Below, one piece after another: positions 25,803 to 32,649 of a stretch of DNA of 32,649 bases (its first letter is position 1; every line of letters begins with the position of its first letter). A model generated the notes under the pieces. The model was not told the DNA's origin. It made no database searches and saw only the letters and a list, made by a program, of their open reading frames with translations. Source of the stretch: Betaproteobacteria bacterium (GTDB lineage: Bacteria; Pseudomonadota; Gammaproteobacteria; Burkholderiales; Rhodocyclaceae); contig SHNC01000283.1 of NCBI GenBank assembly GCA_004295105.1, forward strand, positions 1-32,649, read 5' to 3'. Both the position numbers and the translations under genes were made by a program.

Positions 25803-25878
25803 TTGTGCACTGCAGCAAAAAAGGTATTGACGGCCGCTTCGGAACGCTTATACTTCGCTCCAATGCTGCAGCGCACAA
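25803..25878 (+). promoter_or_regulatory. Phasin promoter bracketed by a 15-bp inverted repeat
   Basis: TTGACG (25827-25832), 16 nt, TATACT (25849-25854) is a good sigma70 promoter. Just upstream, TTGTGCACTGCAGCA (25803-25817) and, just after the start site, TGCTGCAGCGCACAA (25864-25878) are inverted copies matching at 14 of 15 bases. Each holds the CTGCAG core. PhaR-type regulators bind CTGC/GCAG-rich sites upstream of phasin genes in other bacteria, so PhaR is the natural candidate. Confidence 0.7.
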
Positions 25879-25936
25879 AACGCAGCAGCGAAGACTTCCA
25901 ATCCGTACTTGCGACTCAACCGCCAGGAGATCCACC

Positions 25937-26506
25937 ATGAACTACTTCACCACCCCCGACGCTTTCGCCGCCGCCAACAAGGCCAACATGGACGCGATGC
26001 AGAACATGATCGCCGGCATCCAGAACCGTGCCGAGCGCCTCGCCGCGCTGAACATGAACATCGTGCGCGCCGTGCTGGAAGACAGCGCCGCCAGCACCAA
26101 GACCCTGCTCGAACTCAAGCAGCCCCAGGATCTCGCCAAGCTGCAACAGGAGCTGGCCCAGCCGGTGGTCGACAAGTTCGTCGATTACAGCCGCAGCGTG
26201 TTCGAGATCGCCACGGAAGGCCAGCAAGAGCTGACCAAGCTGGTCGAAGCGAACATCGCCGATGTGAACAAGGCCATTGCGCAAGCGCTCGAGCAAGCCG
26301 AGAAGTCGGCCCCCAAGGGTTCGGAGCCGCTGTTCGCCGGCATGAAGCAGGCGATCGCTACCGCCAACGACGCGTACGCCGAATTCACCAAGCTGGTGAA
26401 GCAGGCCACCGAGACGCTGGAAGCCAACCTGACCGCCGCGCAGAAGGCCGCCGTGCCGGCGCCGGCCCCGAAGAAGGCCGCTGCCAAGAAGGATGCCGCC
26501 GCCTGA
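25937..26506 (+). CDS. phaP: Phasin family protein
   Basis: 189 aa, beginning MNYFTTPDAFAAANKANMDA, with long amphipathic helices, no membrane segment, and an Ala/Lys-rich C-terminal tail (PAPKKAAAKKDAAA) as in the Phasin_2 family. Phasins coat polyhydroxyalkanoate granules, control their size and prevent nonspecific protein binding. ATG 25937 has AGGAGA 6 nt upstream; the longer frame would run through the promoter. Monocistronic, with a regulated-looking promoter and a strong hairpin after it. Propionyl-CoA from the pathway genes earlier in the window could feed 3-hydroxyvalerate units, but no PHA synthase gene is in the window. Confidence 0.9.
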   Translation: MNYFTTPDAFAAANKANMDAMQNMIAGIQNRAERLAALNMNIVRAVLEDSAASTKTLLELKQPQDLAKLQQELAQPVVDKFVDYSRSVFEIATEGQQELTKLVEANIADVNKAIAQALEQAEKSAPKGSEPLFAGMKQAIATANDAYAEFTKLVKQATETLEANLTAAQKAAVPAPAPKKAAAKKDAAA

Positions 26507-26558
26507 TGACGGCTTGCCCGGGGTGATGCCAGCATCGCCCCGACTCCGGCAGCACCCG

Positions 26559-26593
26559 CATTCGCCGCCCGGCACCACGCCGGGCGGCGAATG
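26559..26593 (+). terminator. Strong hairpin after the phasin gene
   Basis: CATTCGCCGCCCGGC-ACCAC-GCCGGGCGGCGAATG, a perfect 15-bp stem with a 5-nt loop, 52 nt past the stop. There is no long T run (followed by CCGTTTA), but position and strength make it the likely end of the phasin transcript. Confidence 0.65.
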
Positions 26594-26876
26594 CCGTTTA
26601 CGGCAGCCGTGCCCGCCGATGCGCCGCGAGAGCGCGCCGTCTTTCGCTGCGGGCGTCATCCCCGCGCTTGCAAACGGGGTATTTCCTGCTACGAATTAAG
26701 TACTAGAAACAAGCTGCGGGCGCGCGGCAGGGGCTGCGCGCCCGTCGAGTCGACAGAGAGCCCTGCTGCGTATCGTCCGCCGCGACGCATGCTGCGTTGA
26801 GCGGTGGCGCACCGCGTCCGCGAGGATGGGTGGGCGTCGCACCGTCGATGTCGGCCTGCCCCCCGGAGGTGGCATC
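26594..26876. other. Gap before the cytochrome cluster
   Basis: No credible coding frame. An AT-richer patch at 26665-26710 could hold a promoter (TTGCAA 26667-26672, 16 nt, TACGAA 26689-26694), but the hexamers are weak. GGGCGCGC (26718-26725) and GCGCGCCC (26736-26743) form an 8-bp hairpin in what would be the leader of the cytochrome genes. Confidence 0.3.
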
Positions 26877-29477
26877 ATGAAGCGCGCGCTCGCCGTCATC
26901 GTCCTGCTGGTCGCGGTGTTCGTCGCGGCAATCCCCCTCACCGCCACCACACCGCAGGGCGCGGAGACGGCTGGAGCCGCCGATGCCGTCGGCGGACCGG
27001 CCCCGGCAGCGACCGCTGCGCCGACGGCGACGAAGATCGTGCACGAGCAGGACGCGCCCTACTACGAAGCCTGCGCGCGCGAAGGCCTCAACGAGTCCGA
27101 ATGCGCCGGCCGCCTGATCTGGTTCAAGGCCACCGCCGGCAACGAACGCTTCCATACCTACGTCTTCCAGCAACGCGTCGGCGTGCTGATCGACTGGTTC
27201 CGAGTGCTGCGCGCCGACCAGCGCGGCGACCGCTTCCGCGCGTGGGGCATCATCAATGACCCGGCGTGCTGCGTGCCCGGATCGAAGAACTGCCCGGCCA
27301 AGAGCCTGGACGAGACCTACGGCCTCGACTGGTGTCCGGGCGACGAGGAACTGCTCGGCTACGTCGGCCGCAGCGGTTATCCGGATCCCGCGTGCGATTT
27401 CCGTGACGCGCCGCTGAAGGAAGGCGACCCGCACGGTAGCAGCGAACAGCGCCAGTCCGCGTGCGACCTCCACTTCGGCACCTCGACCGGCGCGCTCGGC
27501 ATCCGCAAGTTTCCCAATCCGCGCTTCGACAAGGCGGCCTGGATCAAGCTCAACGGCAAGGCCGGCTCGTGGGAAGGCTACAACCGGCCCATCGCCGCTG
27601 CCGGCGGCGGCAGCGAGGCGGCACGCTCGCACCTGCAGGACGGCGGAGTGGAACCGCCCTTCCTGATCGGCACTTCCTGCGGCTCGTGCCACATCGCCTT
27701 CGACCCGCTGAACCCGCCCGCCGACCCGGCGAACCCGAAGTGGGAAAACATCAAAGGGCTGGTCGGCAACCAGTACACCCGCATCTCCGAAATCATGGTG
27801 TCGGGCATGGCCAGCAACACGCTCGAATGGCAGATGTTCGCTCACGCACGTCCCGGCACCAGCGACACCTCGGCGATCCCCACCGACCAGGTGAACAACC
27901 CCGGCACGATCAACGCACTGATCAACATCGCCAAGCGCCCCACCTTCGCCGACGAAGACGTCATCAAGTGGCGCAAGGTCGCCAGTTGCGGCGACGACAA
28001 GGACGAGATGAGCTGCTGGTGCGAACCCGGGCGCAACGGCAAGTGCTGGAAGAAGTCGCTGCAGAAGGACACCGTGCATCACATCCTGAAGGGCGGCGAG
28101 GATTCGATCGGCGCCCTCGAGGCGATCCAGCGGGTGTATTTCAACATCGGCTCCTGCTCCGAGCAGTGCTGGGTGAACCACCTCACCGACCTGCGCCAGA
28201 TCGATCCGCAGCAGCGCAACTTCGGCCAGACGCCGTTCGACATCGGCCAGTGCCGGCGCGACTGCCCCCAATTCCGTGCGATCGAGGACCGGCTCGTCAA
28301 TATCCTCGACTTCTTCCTGTCGGCCGAGGCGCACGTCACCGACCTGCGCGCCGCGCGCGAGAACATCCGGCGCGCGGCCATGCCGACGGCGGCCTACACC
28401 GAACAGGACCTGATCGCCGATCTCGAGCAGGAATTCGGCGCCGGCGCGGTAGCGCGCGGCAGCGAGGTCTTCGCCAACACCTGCGCCCGCTGCCACTCGA
28501 GCCAGCCCGAGGCGCTCGCCGGACAGTTTGCCGGACTCGACTTCCACAAGCTCGACCTCGGCAGTGGCCTGCGCGAGGACTGGTTGGGCAACGACCGCGC
28601 CACGCCGGTGTCCGAGGTCGGCACCTTCCGCTGCCGTGCGCTGCACTCCAACCACATGGCCGGCCACGTGTGGCAGGAATATGGCTCCGAGACCCTGCGC
28701 GCACGCGCGCCCGACCCCAACGTGAAGGAGCCGGGCGACGGCGGGCGCGGCTACTACCGCAACATCTCGCTGCTCAACCTGTGGGCCCACGCCCCCTTCC
28801 TGCACAACAACGCGATGGGGCCGGAACTGTGCGGCAAGCCGAAGAACGCCGCGAACGACTTCTACGCCAAGCGGCCGCGCTATGTCGACGCCAGCAACGT
28901 CAAGCTGCTGCCGGCCGACCAGCAGCCCGCCTGCTTCGATTACGACCCCAGCGTGGAAGGCCGCTTCCGCCTGTACAAGGCTTCGATGGAGGAGCTGCTG
29001 AACCCGGCGCAGCGCATCCCCAAGGTCACCCTGCTCAACGAGGACGTCACGCTGCGCGTCGGCCCGCGGTTGTGGGACGGGACCGACAAGGAAAGGCTGC
29101 TCGGCTTCGAACTCACGATCCCGAGCGAGATCGACGGTCGCGGCGTGACCGCCGGCACCATCGGCAACTTCCAGCACAAACAGTTCATCGTCGACCTCGT
29201 ACGGGCCAAGACCGACGCCAAGGCACTGGAAGGCAGCCTCGCCGAACGCTTCGGCGCAGAGACCGGCGGCAAGGTGATGCAGGATCTGCAGGCGATCACC
29301 GGCGAGCTCGTCGGCAAGCCCAATGCGCTGGTCGAAGCGCTGAAGGCGCGCCCCTACCTGATCAAGCAGATCTACAGCAGTTGCACGGCAGAAATCGAGA
29401 ACGAAGGCCACCGCTTCGGCGAGGACCTGCCCGAGAGCGACAAGAAGGCCTTGATCGCCTTCCTCGCCACGCTGTGA
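26877..29477 (+). CDS. Exported 866-aa protein with two CXXCH haem c sites
   Basis: A hydrophobic N-terminus (residues 5-20) is a signal peptide or anchor, followed by an Ala/Pro-rich linker to about 55. Haem sites are C268-GS-C271-H272 and C536-AR-C539-H540, 268 residues apart, a long spacing resembling RoxA-type dihaem oxygenases more than cytochrome c peroxidase. LLNLWAHAPFLHNN (632-645) matches the WAxAPYLHN element of large dihaem cytochromes. About 20 further cysteines (for example CC at 131-132, CxC at 380-382, Cx3C at 427-431 and 459-463) suggest many disulfides and periplasmic or outer-surface location. ATG 26877 follows GGAGGT. It leads a cluster with a lipoprotein and a second CXXCH protein; function is unknown. 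Confidence 0.8.
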   Translation: MKRALAVIVLLVAVFVAAIPLTATTPQGAETAGAADAVGGPAPAATAAPTATKIVHEQDAPYYEACAREGLNESECAGRLIWFKATAGNERFHTYVFQQRVGVLIDWFRVLRADQRGDRFRAWGIINDPACCVPGSKNCPAKSLDETYGLDWCPGDEELLGYVGRSGYPDPACDFRDAPLKEGDPHGSSEQRQSACDLHFGTSTGALGIRKFPNPRFDKAAWIKLNGKAGSWEGYNRPIAAAGGGSEAARSHLQDGGVEPPFLIGTSCGSCHIAFDPLNPPADPANPKWENIKGLVGNQYTRISEIMVSGMASNTLEWQMFAHARPGTSDTSAIPTDQVNNPGTINALINIAKRPTFADEDVIKWRKVASCGDDKDEMSCWCEPGRNGKCWKKSLQKDTVHHILKGGEDSIGALEAIQRVYFNIGSCSEQCWVNHLTDLRQIDPQQRNFGQTPFDIGQCRRDCPQFRAIEDRLVNILDFFLSAEAHVTDLRAARENIRRAAMPTAAYTEQDLIADLEQEFGAGAVARGSEVFANTCARCHSSQPEALAGQFAGLDFHKLDLGSGLREDWLGNDRATPVSEVGTFRCRALHSNHMAGHVWQEYGSETLRARAPDPNVKEPGDGGRGYYRNISLLNLWAHAPFLHNNAMGPELCGKPKNAANDFYAKRPRYVDASNVKLLPADQQPACFDYDPSVEGRFRLYKASMEELLNPAQRIPKVTLLNEDVTLRVGPRLWDGTDKERLLGFELTIPSEIDGRGVTAGTIGNFQHKQFIVDLVRAKTDAKALEGSLAERFGAETGGKVMQDLQAITGELVGKPNALVEALKARPYLIKQIYSSCTAEIENEGHRFGEDLPESDKKALIAFLATL

Positions 29478-29494
29478 TTGCAGGGGGACATGCC

Positions 29495-30415
29495 ATGAGA
29501 CCGATCCCGACCCTCGCGCGCGCAGGCGCTGTGCTCACCGCGTTCGCGCTCGCCGGCTGCGGCTTCTTCGAGAGCGCCGAGGACAAGGCGGCGCCGGTGA
29601 TCGCGTTCGCGCCCTATACCGAACACTACGCCGGCAAACCGGACTTCGCCTACGTGGAACACCGCTTCCCGCTATCGACGACAGACCTCTACAAGATCAC
29701 GCCGAAGAACCTGTCCTTTCTCGATCAGGAACAGGTCGACCAGATCTACGCGCGACTCACTGCGGGCCCGATCCCGGACGGGCCGTTCGAGGGCGACCTG
29801 TTCTTCCCGCGCGGCGGCAGCGGCAAGCTGCGGCTATCCGAGATCGCCGGTGGTGGTCTGAAGAGCCTGCTGGTGAACGTGGCCGGCGCCAAGCTCGACG
29901 TGATCGGCGAAACGCTGTGGAAGGGCAAGGTCTTCTACCGCGACCAGCGCCTGCTGCGCAATCGCATCGAGGACCTGGCTGCGTTGAAGAAGCTTGGGCT
30001 GGTCGAGGAAAGCGCGACCAATCCGCTGCAGAAGACGCGCGTGGACGGCAAGGATCAGTGGCTGCTGTTCCCGGCCAAGCTGTATTGCGGGCAAAGCCTG
30101 CTCGACGGCCGGCGCGAGTCCATCATCATCGACTACGCGTTTACCGACGAGCTGCCGGGCTACCGCCGCATGCCCGACATCATGGCCGGCCGCGACGGCT
30201 TCGCGATCCGCGACGAGATCCGCATGGTGTATCCCGGCTTCTACCTGGGCCGCGCCTACATGGACCGCGCCTTCGTCGTGAATTTCGTGCTCTACAACAA
30301 GGAAATCGCCGAGCGCGCGAAGGATGAGTTCCTGAAGTCGGGCAAGGTGCAGCAGGATTGCTGGACCGGCACGCAGCAGCGTCTGGTGGTGATGGCGCCG
30401 GCCAGAACCGGGTAG
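29495..30415 (+). CDS. Lipoprotein of unknown function in the cytochrome cluster
   Basis: 306 aa. The signal peptide ends in a lipobox LAGC with lipidated Cys22; the next residues GFFESAED carry no Asp at +2, so outer-membrane sorting is plausible. The mature part is soluble, with no CXXCH and only two other cysteines (in KLYCGQSLL and QQDCWTG), which may form a disulfide. Features are an aromatic/charged core (AYMDRAFVVNFVLYNKEIAE near the C-terminus) and DELPGYRRMPDIMAGRDGF. I do not recognise a family. It starts 17 nt after the dihaem gene with AGGGGG upstream, so the two are co-transcribed; a scaffold or partner that docks the cytochromes on the membrane is a guess. Confidence 0.75.
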   Translation: MRPIPTLARAGAVLTAFALAGCGFFESAEDKAAPVIAFAPYTEHYAGKPDFAYVEHRFPLSTTDLYKITPKNLSFLDQEQVDQIYARLTAGPIPDGPFEGDLFFPRGGSGKLRLSEIAGGGLKSLLVNVAGAKLDVIGETLWKGKVFYRDQRLLRNRIEDLAALKKLGLVEESATNPLQKTRVDGKDQWLLFPAKLYCGQSLLDGRRESIIIDYAFTDELPGYRRMPDIMAGRDGFAIRDEIRMVYPGFYLGRAYMDRAFVVNFVLYNKEIAERAKDEFLKSGKVQQDCWTGTQQRLVVMAPARTG

Positions 30416-30474
30416 TGATCCCGGCCGTGCCTTGACGCACGTCCGGCTGCGGCCGACCTGTGCAGGGGGCGGAC

Positions 30475-32649
30475 ATGTTTCGATCGACGTCGCTGTGCGC
30501 AAGCCTGGCGCTGGCTGTGACGCCGGCACCCGCGGGCACGACGACCGCGTGGGCGGCTGCTCCGGCCAGCGTCCTCGAGGCAGCCGGTCCCGACCTGCCT
30601 CCCGTTGGACGCTCGATGTTCGACGAACTGTTCGAGGTCGGCGCCAGCGGCTCATCCTCATTGCCCTTCCCCTTCCCGGCGATGTTGCAGCGCATTGCGA
30701 GCCGACTCGACGCCAGCCAGCCGTCAGGGGGGCTTTCCGTGGTGCTGATTCCGCTCGGCCGCTCGCTTCAACGTCATGCCGCAGGCGACGTAGACGCCTT
30801 CCGCTACCCGCGCGTGGTCGCGGCCGTGACCGGCGAACCGACGGTGACGGCGCCTCCGGGCCACCCCTACCTGCGCGACCGACTTTACGTGGCCTACCAC
30901 GAGAAGGCCGCCGCCCTCGAGGTGATCAGCTACAACGAGGGCGCCGGACGCTTCGAATTCCAGTTGGTGCGCAATTATCGCGCGGGCGCCACGGCCGACG
31001 TCGGCTACGCCAGTCGTACGCTGTGCCTCGCCTGCCATCACAACGCCGCGCCCATCTTCTCGCGTCAGTCATGGGACGAGACCAGCGCCAGCGCGCCCGT
31101 GGCGGCGCGGCTGGCCGCGACCGGACTGCCGTATTACGGCCTCGACTGGCGCCATGGGGTGGACGTGCCGGATGCGATCGATGCCGCCACTGCGCGCGCC
31201 AACCTGCTCGGCGCAGCCCAACGCCTGTGGCGCGAGGGCTGCGCGGCGCCGAGCCGTGAGGCGGCGGTGGGCTGCCGTGCCGAGGCGCTGCGCCAGGCCC
31301 TGCGCCATCGGCTCACCGACGGCCGCAGCACGACGGTCGATGCGCTCGCCCAGCGGCCGGCCCTGCTCGGACCGCTGCTGGCAAACTGGCAGCAGCACTG
31401 GCCGGCAGGGCTGGCGATCGCCGACCCGTCATTGCCCAACCGGCAGCCCTTCGCCGGCATCGAGGGCGGCCGCCCGCCGCCCTCCGACGAGGAGCTGCGC
31501 CGCTACGCCGATATTTCCGCGGCTTTCGATCCGCTGGCGCTGCGCGCGCCGCTGGAAACATGGCCGGGCCGCAGTGCTGCCGATGCGGTCCGCTTCGTCG
31601 GTGCGCTGTCGATGTTCTTTTCACGGGCGGACATCGCGCTGATCGACCGGCGGCTGGCCGCCATGTCGGCTCGGCACGGCGCCGTGGCCAGCATGGCGGC
31701 ACCCGCAGGGTCGCAGCGAGGGGCCACCAACGGTCTGGCGGTCACCGACGTCGCCACCGCGAATGTCCGCCAGATCGCCCTGACCTGCACCGGACGCGCG
31801 TCCCACCCGGACAGGCTCGACCTCGACTGCCACGGGGCTGGGGGCGCCCGGCTGCAGGCGCGCCTGGTGCTGCGGGGCGGGACGCCGGCCGGCGGCAGTG
31901 TCGATCGGCTGGTCCTTCCCGGCAACGACGCCATCGGTGCGGCCGCGCTCGATCCGATTTCCGCGCCCGGAGGCGCGGCGCAGGGAACAACGCATTTTCT
32001 GCCCAGTCGCAGCGATCGCAGCGTGCGCGCCGCCAGCGGCGAGGCCGTCCGACGGATCGACGTCATGTGGCCCGCTGCGTCTGCCGACGCCGGGTCGGCG
32101 CCCCTGCGCGCAAACGTGACGCTGGTCGCCGACCTGGCGCCGCTGGACGCGGCGATCGACCGGCTCGCCGAAGCCACGCTCGCCGGTACCAGCGATGCCC
32201 TCGACGCGCTGCCGCTGCGCCGCTCGGCGGTGCTGGCACCAGTGCTCGCCAGCCTTGGCGTCTCGTCGGCAGCGATGAATTCGCCAACCGACCGGCAGTC
32301 GCGCATTGCGCCACGGCTCGCCGATCCGATCGCGGTGCGCGAGACCGTCTGGCCGCCCGACCTGCAACCTTTCGCACGCCAGTGCGGCCAGTGCCATGCC
32401 CTGGCAACCGCCTTCCCGCCGGCTTTCCTGCGCGGCAGCGACGAGCAGGTGCGGGCGCAGATCACCGGCTGCGCCGAACGCATGCTGTTCCGGCTGGCGA
32501 TGAACGCGCGCCAGCCCGCCGCACGGCCGAAGACGCCAATGCCACCACCGGCCGCCGCCCATGCGGCCGCCTTCCTGCAGTCGGCTGACCTGCCGGCGAT
32601 GACAGCCCAGCTCGAAGGGCTGCTGACGCAGCGTTCCCTCACGCCCGCC
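30475..32649 (+). CDS. Exported protein with two CXXCH haem c sites (partial at the window end)
   Basis: 725 codons, still open at the window edge. A signal-like N-terminus (CASLALAVTPAPAGTTTAWA) is followed by a region without known domain, then C184-LA-C187-H188 in CLACHHNAAPIFSRQSWDET, and far downstream C637-GQ-C640-H641 (CGQCHALA). After the second site, ARPKTPMPPP supplies a methionine in the MPP context typical of the sixth haem ligand in class I cytochromes c. About 450 residues separate the two sites, including two more cysteines (ALTC, LDLDC) near the middle. ATG 30475 is preceded by AGGGGGCGG and lies 59 nt after the lipoprotein gene. It looks like a second electron carrier or enzyme of the same cluster; family not recognised. 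Confidence 0.72.
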   Translation, partial: MFRSTSLCASLALAVTPAPAGTTTAWAAAPASVLEAAGPDLPPVGRSMFDELFEVGASGSSSLPFPFPAMLQRIASRLDASQPSGGLSVVLIPLGRSLQRHAAGDVDAFRYPRVVAAVTGEPTVTAPPGHPYLRDRLYVAYHEKAAALEVISYNEGAGRFEFQLVRNYRAGATADVGYASRTLCLACHHNAAPIFSRQSWDETSASAPVAARLAATGLPYYGLDWRHGVDVPDAIDAATARANLLGAAQRLWREGCAAPSREAAVGCRAEALRQALRHRLTDGRSTTVDALAQRPALLGPLLANWQQHWPAGLAIADPSLPNRQPFAGIEGGRPPPSDEELRRYADISAAFDPLALRAPLETWPGRSAADAVRFVGALSMFFSRADIALIDRRLAAMSARHGAVASMAAPAGSQRGATNGLAVTDVATANVRQIALTCTGRASHPDRLDLDCHGAGGARLQARLVLRGGTPAGGSVDRLVLPGNDAIGAAALDPISAPGGAAQGTTHFLPSRSDRSVRAASGEAVRRIDVMWPAASADAGSAPLRANVTLVADLAPLDAAIDRLAEATLAGTSDALDALPLRRSAVLAPVLASLGVSSAAMNSPTDRQSRIAPRLADPIAVRETVWPPDLQPFARQCGQCHALATAFPPAFLRGSDEQVRAQITGCAERMLFRLAMNARQPAARPKTPMPPPAAAHAAAFLQSADLPAMTAQLEGLLTQRSLTPA

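Noticed and set aside
26703-29411. 902-codon minus-strand open frame opposite the cytochrome gene
   Set aside because: No recognisable domain, and the plus frame has a signal peptide, a ribosome site and two CXXCH motifs.
1-32649. CRISPR array, tRNA/rRNA gene, insertion sequence or prophage
   Set aside because: No regularly spaced repeats, no tRNA-like cloverleaf, no transposase, integrase or phage proteins were found on either strand.

Overview
The window is a GC-rich, densely coded piece of a bacterial chromosome. Gene content (acyl-CoA carboxylase and mutase operon, IcmF-type mutase, DUF485/ActP acetate permease, phasin, Zn-uptake operon, multihaem-type exported cytochromes) and protein style point to a betaproteobacterium of the Thauera/Azoarcus/Aromatoleum group. 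That placement is inference from gene content, not from a marker gene. No tRNA, rRNA, CRISPR array, insertion sequence or integrase was seen.

Layout. 1-507 (-) is the start of icmF, cut by the window edge and divergent from an AraC-type regulator (650-1738, +). A small outer-membrane-protein-like remnant lies antisense after it. 1989-4750 (+) is a hybrid histidine kinase plus an OmpR-type response regulator with overlapping stop and start codons. 4916-5395 (+) is a VOC protein, probably the methylmalonyl-CoA epimerase of the pathway that follows; it converges on a YpfJ-type metallopeptidase (5403-6260, -). 6394-13422 (-) is a propionyl-CoA operon read in the order methylmalonyl-CoA mutase, MeaB, carboxylase beta, a 40-codon leader ORF, carboxylase alpha. 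Its divergent neighbour (13745-14422, +) is a GntR/FCD regulator. A 12-bp sequence occurs identically in the intergenic region between mutase and gntR and over the -10 box of the VOC gene, suggesting one regulon.

14453-19416 (-) carries a CNNM/CorC membrane protein, class II fumarase, and the yjcH-actP acetate permease pair. From 19642 onward everything reads +: a crotonase-family enzyme with two palindromes upstream, a catalytically degenerate GGDEF/EAL membrane protein (LapD-like), a compact zinc operon (zur-like, a 40-aa membrane peptide, znuC, znuB, znuA), a phasin behind a promoter bracketed by a 15-bp inverted repeat, and finally an exported cytochrome cluster (866-aa protein with two CXXCH sites, a lipoprotein, and a second protein with two CXXCH sites, cut by the window end).

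How the genes fit together. Carboxylase, epimerase, mutase and MeaB convert propionyl-CoA to succinyl-CoA; fumarase and acetate uptake feed the same central metabolism, and phasin implies polyhydroxyalkanoate storage. The most novel parts are the cytochrome/lipoprotein cluster at the right end, the duplicated start of the carboxylase alpha gene forming a coupled leader ORF, and the shared operator of the propionyl-CoA genes.
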